Source: a bacterium
GTDB taxonomy: Bacteria; KSB1; UBA2214
Reading direction: 5' to 3'
DNA length: 45,092 nucleotides
Assembly (NCBI GenBank): GCA_029560815.1
Contig: JAKQKF010000184.1
Coordinates: forward strand, 1 to 45,092
In this document: positions 1 to 9,098 of the stretch, piece after piece
Position numbering within the stretch: position 1 is the first letter of the stretch
Layout: each line of letters starts with the position of its first letter
Made by a program: the position numbers and the translations under genes
The notes under the pieces: model-generated
What the model was told of the DNA's origin: nothing
Seen by the model: only the letters and a program-made list of their open reading frames with translations
Databases searched by the model: none

Positions 1-753
<753 letters not shown>

Positions 754-864
754 TTATAGAATAAGCATAATGCATGAAATTTTCCGGTTCATCGCCTGAC
801 CCTATGCAAAGCACATGCCAAAGTATCAGCCCGGAACGAGAAGACTCTATCCTTATAATAAACA

Positions 865-892
865 GGCGCATGGACTATTGTGTCCATGCGCC
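865..892 (-). terminator. Hairpin terminator after degP
   Basis: A perfect 11-bp inverted repeat (865-875 with 882-892) encloses the 6-base loop TATTGT. Read on the minus strand it lies about 90 bases past the degP stop and is followed by TGTTTATTATAA, a moderately U-rich tract. It separates the degP operon from dnaK. On the plus strand no U-tract follows, so it works best in the minus direction. Confidence 0.7.
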
Positions 893-981
893 GGTCTCTA
901 TTCCGGATCTCCATTTGAGAGATTCAGTCTGTCATTATGGCAGTCAAACCTGTCAATATGACTATATTGTCAGAACCACCT

Positions 982-2484
982 CTATTCGCGCGGCATACGC
1001 ATCCCGACGGTATAGACGGTCTGATCGCGCATGATGCGCATATAGACCACGGCGCCCGGTTTGATTGCGCGCACCGCCGTGCGGAACTCCCGCACCGAGG
1101 TGGTCGCCGCATCGTTGACCGAGAGGACGAGATCCCCTTCGCGCAATCCCTTGCGATCGGCCACCGAATTGGGATCGACGCTGGCGATGACCACTCCCGA
1201 TTCGCCTTCATAGCCGTACTGGCGCGCGAGCTGCCGGGTCAGTTCCTTGACCTCCATGCCCAGCTTGCCGGCCTGGCTGGTCTCGCCGCTCTCCTCACTG
1301 GCGACCTCTTCATCTGAAGGGCGCTCACTCAGGGTCAGGGAGATGGTCTTGAGGGCCTTGTCCCGCCAGATGGTCATGGTGATGCGGGTATTGGGGGCCT
1401 GGCTGCCAACCCAGGCGATAAGCTGATCACGCGAAGTGACCTCCATGTCGTTGAGCTTGAGGATGATGTCGTCCCGCTTCAGTCCTGCCTTCTCGGCCGG
1501 GCTCTCCTTGATCACCTCGCCCACCTGCGCCCCCTTGGGCTTGTCGAGGCCGAAGTACTCCGCCTTCTCCTCATCGATCTCTTCGAGCTGCACCCCGATC
1601 CAGCCGCGGCGCACCCTGCCGTCGGAGATCAGCTGCTCCATGATCGAGCGGGCCATGTTGATCGGGATGGCGAAGCCGATGCCGACATTGGACTGGCCGA
1701 CGATGGCGGTGTTGATGCCCACCAGCTCACCGCGCAGATTGACCAGCGCCCCGCCGCTGTTGCCTGGATTGATAGCCGCATCGGTCTGGATGAAATCCTG
1801 ATAGCGCAGCGACCCCTCACCGAGGCCGGCGCCGAGGGAGCGGCCCTTGGCGCTGACGATGCCGGCGGTCACGGTCTTTTCGAGGACGTCGGAGAAGGGA
1901 TTGCCGATGGCCATCACCCACTCGCCGACCTCCAGCCGGTCCGAGTTGCCCAGGTTGAGGGTGGGCAGCCCTTTCTTGTCGATCTTGATGACCGCGATAT
2001 CGCTCGCCGGGTCCTTGCCGATCACCTTGGCTTCATGTTCGACCTTGTCGATCATCACCATGATCTCATCCGCATCCTTGATGACGTGATTGTTGGTCAG
2101 GATATAGCCATCAGGATTGACGATGACTCCGGAGCCCAGTCCGCGCATCACCCGTTTCTGGTCGGGCACATCGAAAAACTGGCGGAAGAAAGGGTCATCC
2201 ATGAAGGGATGACGGACGCTCTGTTTGACCACGGTGCTGCTGTTAATGGTCACCACCGCCGGGCTGGCGATCCTGGCGACCTCGGTAAAGGCCTTGCTGA
2301 GACTCTGCAGCCCCACCAGCTCCTGTGAGACGGGCTCGTTGGATCCGAGGGCCACTGCGCTTTCAGCCCGATCAGAGGCGATGCTGTGCATCACCCAGTC
2401 GAAATTGCTGGATATCACCAAACCGATCACGATGCCGATAAAGATACCGGCCGAGAGAAGCACTGAGCGTTTCTTGCCGTTCAT
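982..2484 (-). CDS. degP: Do-family periplasmic serine protease (DegP/HtrA)
   Basis: Envelope quality-control protease and chaperone, 500 aa, anchored or exported by an N-terminal hydrophobic segment (residues 8-25). The trypsin-like domain has the full catalytic triad: His133 in TNNHVI, Asp162 in ASDIAVI and Ser243 in NPGNSGGAL. Two PDZ domains follow, at about 285-375 and 405-495. I place the start at ATG 2482-2484 because GGAAAGGA precedes it; the open frame runs ten codons further upstream into the neighbour's end, which I consider non-coding. It lies 19 bases behind the YugP-like metallopeptidase, so the two are probably one transcript devoted to envelope proteolysis, closed by the hairpin at 865-892. 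Confidence 0.95.
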   Translation of the reverse strand: MNGKKRSVLLSAGIFIGIVIGLVISSNFDWVMHSIASDRAESAVALGSNEPVSQELVGLQSLSKAFTEVARIASPAVVTINSSTVVKQSVRHPFMDDPFFRQFFDVPDQKRVMRGLGSGVIVNPDGYILTNNHVIKDADEIMVMIDKVEHEAKVIGKDPASDIAVIKIDKKGLPTLNLGNSDRLEVGEWVMAIGNPFSDVLEKTVTAGIVSAKGRSLGAGLGEGSLRYQDFIQTDAAINPGNSGGALVNLRGELVGINTAIVGQSNVGIGFAIPINMARSIMEQLISDGRVRRGWIGVQLEEIDEEKAEYFGLDKPKGAQVGEVIKESPAEKAGLKRDDIILKLNDMEVTSRDQLIAWVGSQAPNTRITMTIWRDKALKTISLTLSERPSDEEVASEESGETSQAGKLGMEVKELTRQLARQYGYEGESGVVIASVDPNSVADRKGLREGDLVLSVNDAATTSVREFRTAVRAIKPGAVVYMRIMRDQTVYTVGMRMPRE

Positions 2485-2503
2485 ATATTTTCCTTTCCGG
2501 ATA

Positions 2504-3184
2504 TCAATGATCATTGCGAATCATGAGCAGCCTGACCAGCTGCAGGACCGCCATTGCGGCGGCCGCGACGTAGGTCAGGGCGGCGGCATTGAGCACTTTA
2601 CGGGCGCCATCGATCTCCTCCCCCTTGACCATGCCGCTGCTGGTCAGCTGCGCCAGAGCGCGCTTGGATGCGTTGAACTCCACCGGCAGGGTGACGAGGG
2701 TGAAAAAGACCGAGGCGGCAAAAAAGACGATGCCAAGGGTGGTGAGAAATTTGAGCGATGAGACCATCAGCCCGATGATGAAGAGCGGCATGGCCAGCAT
2801 CGAGCCGAAATTGGCCAGGGGATACATGGTATGGCGAAGCTTCAGGGGCCCGTAGGCCACCTTGTGCTGGATCGCATGACCGGTTTCGTGAGCGGCCACG
2901 CCGATGGCAGCGATGGAATTGGAGCCGTAGACTCCTTCAGAGAGATTGAGGGTCTTGTGGATGGGATCGTAGTGGTCGGTCAGATTCCCCTCCACGCTTC
3001 CCACCTGGACATCCTGAATACTGTTGCGCTGCAGCAGGGTCTTGGCCACCTGGGCGCCGGTCATGCCTGAGGTCGAGGCCACCTGGCTCCATTTGTGGTA
3101 GGCGCTTTTGATCTTGAACTGGGCGTAGAGGGTCAGGATCAGAGCGGGGGCCAGCAGCAGGATATCACTCATTCCAAAATACAT
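2504..3184 (-). CDS. YugP-type membrane zinc metallopeptidase
   Basis: 226-aa integral membrane protein of the neutral zinc metallopeptidase family typified by Bacillus YugP (Pfam Zn_peptidase_2). The zinc motif is AAHETGH at residues 97-103 (HExxH), followed by membrane segments near 120-140, 147-170 and 205-222; the first helix spans about 5-22. The start at ATG 3182-3184 is supported by AAAGGAGG; the longer open frame starts inside the spacer. Its substrate is unknown for the family. Position directly ahead of degP suggests a joint role in membrane or envelope protein turnover, which is inference. Confidence 0.88.
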   Translation of the reverse strand: MYFGMSDILLLAPALILTLYAQFKIKSAYHKWSQVASTSGMTGAQVAKTLLQRNSIQDVQVGSVEGNLTDHYDPIHKTLNLSEGVYGSNSIAAIGVAAHETGHAIQHKVAYGPLKLRHTMYPLANFGSMLAMPLFIIGLMVSSLKFLTTLGIVFFAASVFFTLVTLPVEFNASKRALAQLTSSGMVKGEEIDGARKVLNAAALTYVAAAAMAVLQLVRLLMIRNDH

Positions 3185-3312
3185 GGTTATTCCTCCTTTG
3201 GACAGTATTGTGCAATGAATCAACTATTAGACTCGGCAGCTGCCAAAAAGTTTCAATTCAAATCGATCATGAGAAGAGCTGCAGGCGGGCGGCTGCGCAG
3301 AGCGGCCTTCCA

Positions 3313-3546
3313 TCACCGGTCCGGTGCCGAGTCTTTGCCGCGGAGTCGCCGCCAGCGCGCGCGGATCCAGTTCAGGGTACGGTGGCCATCCCGGGGGAAG
3401 AGGAGCATGAAACCGAGCAAAAGGATCGCCACGCCGGGCCCCGGGGTGAACAGCATGATCAGCCCCAAAAGGATCAGCGGCAGGGCGAACCATTTTTTCC
3501 GGCGTTGAAACCGGCGTATCTCTTCACGCAACTGTCCTGCGCTCAT
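3313..3546 (-). CDS. Small PGPGW-like transmembrane protein
   Basis: 77-aa protein with a basic N-terminus, two closely spaced hydrophobic stretches (residues 20-33 and 38-50) joined by the turn FTPGPGV, and a basic tail (RARWRRLRG). The PGPG turn between two short helices is the hallmark of the small PGPGW family of putative membrane proteins; no function is known. It starts 16 bases after the DUF2914 gene, so it is likely the last gene of the STAS/DUF2914 operon. The ribosome-binding site is weak (AGAGATG), consistent with coupled translation. Confidence 0.7.
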   Translation of the reverse strand: MSAGQLREEIRRFQRRKKWFALPLILLGLIMLFTPGPGVAILLLGFMLLFPRDGHRTLNWIRARWRRLRGKDSAPDR

Positions 3547-3562
3547 GACAAAACATCTCTTT

Positions 3563-4081
3563 TCATAACAATGTAAACACAGCCGAGCCGAGCATATTCC
3601 CCTCTTCCACGACGATCTCGACGCGGCCGCTGCCCGGTTCCTTGTTCATCAGGCGGCGGCAGCTCCAGACCCGGCAGTTCTTGCCCTGCACGCGCAGGCG
3701 CCTTTCGAACGGTGGTTGTCCCGCCAGAATCCAGCGATGCAGGATATTGACCCCCTCCGGCGGGGCGGTGATGACGGTGTAGCAAAAGATGTAATCGACA
3801 CGGCGGTTGAAAGCCGATTTTACAATCACCGGCTTGCGTTTATGGACGTCAAGACAAAAGAGGGCCCGTTTCAGATGGACAACGCCGGCGGGGGTCGCGA
3901 CTGCGGCAAGATCCGGGGCCTCGGGCTCCTCCAGGCCGGCCTCCTCATTCTCTTCCCCGGCCATCCGGGCCGGCTGCGAATCGCGGCTGCAGAGCAGGCC
4001 GTACGCGGAGGCGATGATGATCAGAAGCAGGAGAATCAGCGGCAGCAGGGTGCTCCGGTCGAGGCGGATGATGCGTCTCAT
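3563..4081 (-). CDS. DUF2914-domain single-pass membrane protein
   Basis: 172-aa protein with one N-terminal membrane anchor (about residues 11-30, LLPLILLLLIIIAS), an acidic linker (EENEEAGLEEPEAPD), and a C-terminal domain of about 110 residues with the DUF2914 pattern: a Tyr/Phe-rich strand, NILHRWILAG, a basic strand, WSCRRL, then GSGRVEIVV. DUF2914 is a periplasmic domain of unknown function. The chosen start (4079-4081) overlaps the stop of the STAS-HATPase gene as ATGA, which implies translational coupling; an in-frame codon eleven positions upstream is less likely. Confidence 0.75.
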   Translation of the reverse strand: MRRIIRLDRSTLLPLILLLLIIIASAYGLLCSRDSQPARMAGEENEEAGLEEPEAPDLAAVATPAGVVHLKRALFCLDVHKRKPVIVKSAFNRRVDYIFCYTVITAPPEGVNILHRWILAGQPPFERRLRVQGKNCRVWSCRRLMNKEPGSGRVEIVVEEGNMLGSAVFTLL

Positions 4082-5115
4082 GGCGTCCCGCCCGTGCCGG
4101 AGGGCTCGGGCCATGCCGTCTCCCCGGTTTCGCCGCCCGGGAGGGGGCCGGAGGAGAGGTGATGGGGCAGACGTTTTTCCATGATCAGGCGGTTGCCGTT
4201 TTTGGGGTCGCGCAGGTAGGTCACCCGGTCCATCGAGCGGCGGATGATATGCAGGCCCATGCCGCCGGTCCGCCGCGCGGCGGCTGCAGCGGTCGCGTCG
4301 AAATCTTCGTTGGTTCTGGCCTCGAATCCGTCACCGTGATCGACGATCTGGATGATCATCCTTTCGCTGTCCGAAGCGACCTCGACGCAGACCTTTTTGG
4401 TCGCATCGGAGTGGTAGGCGTGCTCGATAGCGTTGAGGCTCGCCTCATAGACGGAGATCTTGATGCGGGAGAGATCGGACTCGGCGTATCCCAGTCCGGC
4501 TGCGATGTTGAGGACAAAATCGCAGGCGCGGTAGAGTGCGTCCACACGGCTGGGGATGGTGATGCTGTTCGCTGGGGGGGCGGGATCAGTTCCGGCGCGG
4601 CCCGCATGGAGATGCTCTGCGGGGGGAGAAGAGCTTCCCCAGGGGTGAAAGGCGGGAACAGCTTCCGGCGGCAGGGCAGGTCCGGGACCCGGTTCCGGCC
4701 AGGCAGCCGGATTCTCCACGCCGGCCCTTTCTTTGCTGCCGCCGGCGTTTATGCCGGCAGCGTCGAGGGGAGGAAGATAGAAATCCATCTCCTCCAGGCA
4801 GAGGTAGGTCTCGGGCTGAAAATTGAGCAGATCCCCCTGGGCCTTGCGCTGCAGATTGGTGACGCAGAGGTCGCCGCCCCGGCGCCGGCTGCGGGCGGTC
4901 AGCTCGAAGATCAGAGCGACCCAGCCGGCCGGCAGTGCAGGCAGGCCGCCGAGATCGAGCACAAAATGAACGTGTTTCCTGCGGAATTCCTGTTCGAATA
5001 TGGCCAGCACCGCCGGGAGGAGCGAGATATCCTCGAGGCTGCCCAGCGGGGTGATCCTCAGGGAGCCGTCCTCGAGAGCTTCGCAACGCACCAGATCGCT
5101 AAACATATTGTTCAC
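4078..5115 (-). CDS. STAS-like plus HATPase anti-sigma-type regulator
   Basis: 345-aa cytoplasmic protein. Residues 1-115 resemble a STAS (anti-anti-sigma) domain, with alternating strands and helices and VLDLGGLPALPAG at the loop where SpoIIAA-type proteins carry the phosphorylated Ser/Thr. A proline-rich linker (130-180) leads to an RsbW/SpoIIAB-type ATPase domain (185-320) with N-box EASLNAIEHAY, G1 VDHGDGF and G2 GGMGLHII. Such ATPases act as anti-sigma factors or serine kinases for STAS partners; here both halves are on one chain, so self-regulation is possible. The start is GTG at 5113-5115 with AGGA upstream; ATG three codons on is an alternative. No sigma factor or PP2C phosphatase is nearby. 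Confidence 0.8.
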   Translation of the reverse strand: MNNMFSDLVRCEALEDGSLRITPLGSLEDISLLPAVLAIFEQEFRRKHVHFVLDLGGLPALPAGWVALIFELTARSRRRGGDLCVTNLQRKAQGDLLNFQPETYLCLEEMDFYLPPLDAAGINAGGSKERAGVENPAAWPEPGPGPALPPEAVPAFHPWGSSSPPAEHLHAGRAGTDPAPPANSITIPSRVDALYRACDFVLNIAAGLGYAESDLSRIKISVYEASLNAIEHAYHSDATKKVCVEVASDSERMIIQIVDHGDGFEARTNEDFDATAAAAARRTGGMGLHIIRRSMDRVTYLRDPKNGNRLIMEKRLPHHLSSGPLPGGETGETAWPEPSGTGGTP

Positions 5116-5173
5116 CCGTTTCGTCCTGCGAACGCGCCAGGCCCGCGGCGAGCTCGCACTTGAGCACTTTCAT
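5099..5173 (-). CDS. Possible 24-residue peptide overlapping the STAS-HATPase start
   Basis: A short ATG-started frame encodes a peptide beginning MKVLKCELAAG and ends in TAG inside the first codons of the STAS-HATPase gene. GAGAGGAC lies 12 bases upstream, a weak and distant ribosome-binding site. It fills the gap after the iron-sulfur fusion gene. It could be a leader peptide that couples translation to the STAS gene, or chance; I do not recognise the sequence. Confidence 0.2.
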   Translation of the reverse strand: MKVLKCELAAGLARSQDETGEQYV

Positions 5174-5191
5174 GGCCCGGATACCGTCCTC

Positions 5192-6757
5192 TCATGCCCC
5201 GTTTGGTGCGGTGTTCCGCCGCAGCGGTTCCGCCAGACGAATCTCGCGCGCAGCGGTGAGAAAGATGCCGGGAGCGCCGACGACGGGGCACTTGTTCTCG
5301 CAGATGCCGCAGCCGATGCAGAGGTCCTCGACCACATAGGGGAACTTGACCACCCGCATCTGGCCGTCGGGCCCGCGCGCTTCACGGATGTCGAATTTGA
5401 TCGCCTTGTCCGACAGCGGACAATGCTCCTCGCAGACCAGACAGTCCTCCTGGCGGTACCAGGGGATGCAGCGGCTCTTGTCGAAATAGGCGGTCCCCAT
5501 GCGGCTCTTCTGCTTTTCCGCCAGGGTCAGGGGCTGGATGGCCCCGGTTGGGCAGACCTGGCCGCAGAGATTGCAGCTGTATTCGCAGTATCCCTCGCGC
5601 GGGACGGAGACCGGGCTCCAGAGTCCCTCGATGCCGGTTTCAGTGAGGGCGGGCTGCAGACAGGCGCCGGTGGTGGAGCAGATCTTGACGCACTCCTGAC
5701 AGCGGATGCAGCGGTCGAGGAATTGTTCTTCGGTGAGGGCGCCGGGCGGACGGAGGGCCTGCCCCTTGCGGATGCGTGCGGCCGCTGTGGTCTTGAAGAG
5801 CATCAGGCCGGCAGCGCCCGCCGCCGAGGCCTGGAGCAGTCGCCGGCGGGTCAGATCGATCCGGTTCTCGCCGTGATTACGGCCGAGGGTGTAGGAGACC
5901 GCTCGGGGTTTGCAGACGGCCACGCACTCTGCGCATTCGATGCACTCCACCGTATTGTTGACGCTGTAATCGTCCTCAATGGCGTTCATCTTGCATTCCC
6001 GCTGGCAGATGCTGCATTTGGTGCAGGCGTCGCTCACCAGGCGCCGGGTCAGGCGGTATTTGCTAAAGATGCCGAGAAGGGCTCCGAGGGGGCAGAGGTT
6101 GCGGCACCAGAAGCGGCGCGAAACCAGGCCGAGTCCGATGATACCGGCAAAAATGAGAGCGATAGCCACATTTTCAAACATTCTCGGCTGCTGGGTGGGC
6201 AGGAGGCCGCCGGCCTGGGCGGCGTCGTAGAGCGAGTAGACCTGGTCCTCGATAAAATGGAGCTTGAAAGCCGCATTGAAAAGGCCGCCGAGCAGAAAGC
6301 TGAATGCGGGATAGAGCACCGTGGTGAAGGTGCGGGTCAGGAGGGCGATAGGATCGAAAAACCAGATGAACTGCGTGGAAAAGAGAGCGGCCACCATCAG
6401 GGCGGCGAGGATGAAGAATTTCCAGGAGCGCCAGGTGAGGGGATCGCGCTGCCGTGCCGGCCGGCGTTTGCGCCGGATGAGATGATCGCCGGCGTCGATG
6501 ACGGTTCCCAGGGGGCAGATCCAGCCGCAGAAGAAACGCCCCAGCGGGATAGTGAGAGCGAGCACCACCAAAGCCAGAATCATCGTCGAGACAAAAGCCC
6601 GGCCGGCGATCATCACCGTCAGCGCCACCAGGGGACTGGCCCGGAGAAAAAGATCGGCGGGCAGCCAGGCTTCATAGGGAAAGCGCGCCTGAAAGAAAAG
6701 CAGGACAAAAAGGCTCAGAAAGAGCAGCTGGGATATCCGGCGGAGAGTTATCATCAT
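5192..6757 (-). CDS. NapH-NapG-like fusion, polyferredoxin with internal Tat motif
   Basis: 521-aa membrane electron-transfer protein. The N-terminal half is NapH/NosR/MauN-like: membrane helices near 10-25, 42-72, 115-132, 150-165 and 197-212, CxxxCP motifs CGWICP (about 77) and CRNLCP (about 218), then two 4Fe-4S motifs (CTKCSICQREC and CIECAECVAVC, 245-283). At about 303-322 comes a twin-arginine sequence, LTRRRLLQASAAGAAG, with a short hydrophobic core and an Ala-rich possible cleavage site. The remainder is NapG-like, with CIRCQECVKIC, CNLCGQVCP, CLVCEEHCP and CIGCGICENKCP. I start at ATG 6755-6757 (tandem ATG); GTG at 6769 is possible. It sits 70 bases behind a DUF362 gene, a pairing that suggests a quinol-to-periplasm electron path. 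No catalytic reductase is nearby. Confidence 0.87.
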   Translation of the reverse strand: MMITLRRISQLLFLSLFVLLFFQARFPYEAWLPADLFLRASPLVALTVMIAGRAFVSTMILALVVLALTIPLGRFFCGWICPLGTVIDAGDHLIRRKRRPARQRDPLTWRSWKFFILAALMVAALFSTQFIWFFDPIALLTRTFTTVLYPAFSFLLGGLFNAAFKLHFIEDQVYSLYDAAQAGGLLPTQQPRMFENVAIALIFAGIIGLGLVSRRFWCRNLCPLGALLGIFSKYRLTRRLVSDACTKCSICQRECKMNAIEDDYSVNNTVECIECAECVAVCKPRAVSYTLGRNHGENRIDLTRRRLLQASAAGAAGLMLFKTTAAARIRKGQALRPPGALTEEQFLDRCIRCQECVKICSTTGACLQPALTETGIEGLWSPVSVPREGYCEYSCNLCGQVCPTGAIQPLTLAEKQKSRMGTAYFDKSRCIPWYRQEDCLVCEEHCPLSDKAIKFDIREARGPDGQMRVVKFPYVVEDLCIGCGICENKCPVVGAPGIFLTAAREIRLAEPLRRNTAPNGA

Positions 6758-6827
6758 GGCCCTATCCACTCCATTACTGAAAGGTTCCGGTCTGCGCGAA
6801 GCGCTCTGCAGTGCCGCGGGACGGCCA

Positions 6828-7739
6828 TCAAACGCCGAGGTTGATCTCCTGGATTTTCACCCTCTTCAGATCCAGCTGGCCGAGGCCCCGTTTTGCCGCG
6901 ATGCGCAGATATTCGACGGTATTGGGATCGATATTGAAAAGACCCATGGCCCAGGCATCGGCGGCCACCCGGTCGGCCGAGGCGATGAAGAGCTGCTTTT
7001 CGACCACATCGGCAAGGCTGCCGCCGGTGGGGCCGTTGCGCAGCATGATACGCCAGGCGTCGATGATGGTCAGGGAGGGCCTGATCGCCATGTTGATGTC
7101 GACGATCTTGGTCATGAAATGGTTATGGAGGGCGCCGCGGTCGCCGCCGAGCAGGCCCATCAGGTTCTTGAAACTGAGGGTCACGCCGGAGATGTTGTGG
7201 TGTTTGGCGACCGGCATGTTGATGATCACATCCGATTCGATGGCATCGCGGTAGACGGGCCAGGAGGTGACCAGTTCGCCTCCGGTGATGGGCAGATCCT
7301 GAAAGCGGCTTTCGACGATATGGCGGACCTCGCCGCCGGCCGCCTTGGCCGCCTTTTCAATGCCGCTGCGCATGTAGCAACGCCGGGGCTCATTGCAGGT
7401 GCGGTCGAGAACTCTCACCCTGGCGGCTCCTGCTTCGAGGCACATCCTGATCACTTCGGCGACCGCTTCGGGATTGGTGTTGGCCGCCTGTTCCGGCAGG
7501 CGGTCCCAGCCGATATTGGGTTTGAGCAGGACCGTCTGTCCCTTTTTGACAAAACGCCCCATACCGCCGAGTGCTTCCACAGCCTTGCGCACCAGAGGTC
7601 CGGCCGCGCCGTTGCGCGCGATGGCCAGATCAGGATTGGGGGCGGCCAGAAGCCCCTCCGGAGAGGCCGGCAGGGTTGCCAGAGCCAGACCGGCGCCGGC
7701 GCCGATACGGATAAAGTCGCGACGGGTGTACTTTTCCAT
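6828..7739 (-). CDS. DUF362 protein with Tat signal
   Basis: 303-aa protein with a clear twin-arginine signal peptide (YTRRDFIRIGAGAGLALATL, residues 4-23) and a DUF362 domain over most of the rest, including LLKPNIGWD, NTNPEAV, VIINMPVAKHH and LSFKNLMGLLGG. DUF362 proteins are often found beside ferredoxin-like proteins; no reaction is firmly established. The start at 7737-7739 has AAAGGCGG upstream; the longer frame would run through the upstream terminator and tRNA and is rejected. Export by Tat implies it folds, perhaps with a cofactor, before crossing the membrane, and matches the Tat motif in the next gene. Confidence 0.86.
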   Translation of the reverse strand: MEKYTRRDFIRIGAGAGLALATLPASPEGLLAAPNPDLAIARNGAAGPLVRKAVEALGGMGRFVKKGQTVLLKPNIGWDRLPEQAANTNPEAVAEVIRMCLEAGAARVRVLDRTCNEPRRCYMRSGIEKAAKAAGGEVRHIVESRFQDLPITGGELVTSWPVYRDAIESDVIINMPVAKHHNISGVTLSFKNLMGLLGGDRGALHNHFMTKIVDINMAIRPSLTIIDAWRIMLRNGPTGGSLADVVEKQLFIASADRVAADAWAMGLFNIDPNTVEYLRIAAKRGLGQLDLKRVKIQEINLGV

Positions 7740-7772
7740 CCTACCGCCTTTCATTTTGTAGCTGGGATTACC

Positions 7773-7809
7773 CCATGTAAAAACAGCCCACCTTTCCAGA
7801 TGGGCTGTT
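7773..7809 (-). terminator. Intrinsic terminator after tRNA-Leu
   Basis: A 9-bp inverted repeat, AACAGCCCA (7782-7790) with TGGGCTGTT (7801-7809), has a 10-base loop. On the minus strand it is followed by TTTTTACATG. It ends the tpiA-secG-tRNA transcript about 35 bases past the tRNA 3' end and only about 35 bases ahead of the DUF362 start, so DUF362 needs read-through or a promoter I cannot place. Confidence 0.85.
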
Positions 7810-7844
7810 GTGCATCCGAGTTCCTGCATGCGCTTGGCGAAAGC

Positions 7845-7930
7845 TGGTGCCGAAGGCGGGATTTGAACCCGCACGCCTTGTGGGCACTACCCCCTCAAGA
7901 TAGCGTGTCTGCCAATTCCACCACTTCGGC
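7845..7930 (-). tRNA. tRNA-Leu (anticodon GAG)
   Basis: An 86-nt class II tRNA read on the minus strand. The acceptor stem is GCCGAAG with CTTCGGC. The D-arm contains TTGGCAGACA. The anticodon arm CTATC-TTGAGGG-GGTAG gives anticodon GAG. It has the long variable arm typical of Leu, and the T-arm GCGGG-TTCAAAT-CCCGC. The CCA end is encoded. It lies 30 bases after the secG stop and is probably processed from the tpiA-secG transcript. Confidence 0.96.
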
Positions 7931-7960
7931 TTTCTTATGCAGGGTCTCGAGATGTGAACT

Positions 7961-8305
7961 TTAGTTGCCCGGCGTCTGCGCCGGCTGATCAGGAACCTGC
8001 GGAAGCGTACGCGCGGGAGAGGAGTTGAGACGATCGCGTTCCTGCTCGACCAGTGACTGCGAACTCACCCCGCCACGGGTCATGAATCCCATGACCAGGG
8101 CGATGGCGAGAAAAACCGCAGCCAGGATCATCGTCAGCTTTTGCAGAAAAGGGGCGCTGCCGCGGCCACCGCCGAACAGTGTGCCCATGGTATCCATGCC
8201 GCCGAACGAACCCGCCAGTCCACCACCTTTGCTTGACTGGATCAGGATCACAAAGGTTAACAATACGCAGACCAGAATAAACAGAATGATGAATACAGTA
8301 TACAT
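7961..8305 (-). CDS. secG: Preprotein translocase subunit SecG
   Basis: 114-aa inner-membrane subunit of the SecYEG channel. Two membrane helices (residues 3-23 and 55-75) flank the conserved cytoplasmic loop IQSSKGGGLAGSFGG, and a glycine-rich TLFGGGRG follows before helix two. The hydrophilic Pro/Gln-rich tail (80-114) is variable in the family. The ATG at 8303-8305 has CGGAG upstream. It lies 20 bases after tpiA, a gene order (tpiA-secG-tRNA-Leu) also familiar from other bacteria. Confidence 0.96.
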   Translation of the reverse strand: MYTVFIILFILVCVLLTFVILIQSSKGGGLAGSFGGMDTMGTLFGGGRGSAPFLQKLTMILAAVFLAIALVMGFMTRGGVSSQSLVEQERDRLNSSPARTLPQVPDQPAQTPGN

Positions 8306-8325
8306 GAGAACTCCGGTAAAATCAG

Positions 8326-9075
8326 CTATGCATAAACGATATCGAGAAACGAACGGGCATCCAGACTGGCACCGCCGATCAGGCCGCCGTCAATGTCTTT
8401 CTGAGCGAGGAGCTGGCCGGCGTTGTCCGGCTTCATGCTGCCGCCGTATTGAATGCGCAGCGCAGCGGCGACTTGCACATTGTAAAGCTTGCCCACCAGG
8501 GTGCGGATCAGGGCATGGACCTCCTGCGCCTGGGCCGTGGTGGCGACAACCCCGGTGCCGATCGCCCAGACCGGCTCGTAGGCGATGACCAGCCCAGCAA
8601 CCTGGGCATCAGAGAGTCCGTCAAGAGCGGCGCGGACCTGGCGCTCGACCACCACAGCGGTTTCATCGCTCTGGCGCTCGGCCAGGGTTTCACCGACGCA
8701 GAGGATCGGAATCAGTCCGGCCTTGAGAGCGGCCTTGACTTTCAGGTTAACAGTCTCGTCGGTCTCACCGAAGTACTGACGGCGTTCGGAATGGCCGATG
8801 ATGACGTAGTTGCATCCCGCCGAGATCAGCATAGCCGCCGAAATCTCGCCGGTAAAGGCGCCCTTCTCTTCCCAATGCAGGTTCTGTCCGCCCAGCTTGA
8901 CCGGCGTTCCCGCGATGGCGGCAGCGACAGCCGTTAAATCGGTGAAAGGCGGGCAGAGCACAACATCCGTCTCCGTTGCCGCTGTCATCTGCCCGACGAC
9001 AGCCCGGGCCAGCTCCGCAGCCTCGGTGACGGTCTTGTTCATTTTCCAGTTGCCGGCGATAATCCGTTTGCGCAT
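8326..9075 (-). CDS. tpiA: Triosephosphate isomerase
   Basis: 249-aa cytoplasmic glycolytic enzyme interconverting dihydroxyacetone phosphate and glyceraldehyde 3-phosphate. It is full length, with the substrate lysine in AGNWKMNK, the electrophilic His in IIGHSERR (about residue 95), the catalytic Glu in [11 protein letters not shown] (about 167) and the phosphate-binding GGS and GGASL loops near the C-terminus. It starts at ATG 9073-9075 with a modest ribosome-binding site (ACAGG). It has its own promoter (9132-9160) although gap lies just upstream, and is followed by secG and tRNA-Leu. Confidence 0.98.
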   Translation of the reverse strand: MRKRIIAGNWKMNKTVTEAAELARAVVGQMTAATETDVVLCPPFTDLTAVAAAIAGTPVKLGGQNLHWEEKGAFTGEISAAMLISAGCNYVIIGHSERRQYFGETDETVNLKVKAALKAGLIPILCVGETLAERQSDETAVVVERQVRAALDGLSDAQVAGLVIAYEPVWAIGTGVVATTAQAQEVHALIRTLVGKLYNVQVAAALRIQYGGSMKPDNAGQLLAQKDIDGGLIGGASLDARSFLDIVYA

Positions 9076-9098
9076 CGTATCATACCTGTCCGGCAGCC

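Noticed and set aside
3227..3493. 88-codon minus-strand frame overlapping the PGPGW-like gene
   Set aside because: Composition is Pro/Arg/Ala-rich with no motif. The PGPGW-like frame fits a real membrane protein and operon spacing.
5000..6844. 614-codon open frame on the plus strand
   Set aside because: It is a complementary-strand shadow of the iron-sulfur fusion gene, with no ribosome-binding site or recognisable motif.
7740..7874. Longer DUF362 start reaching into the tRNA
   Set aside because: The frame crosses the terminator and the tRNA 3' end. The Tat signal begins properly at 7739.
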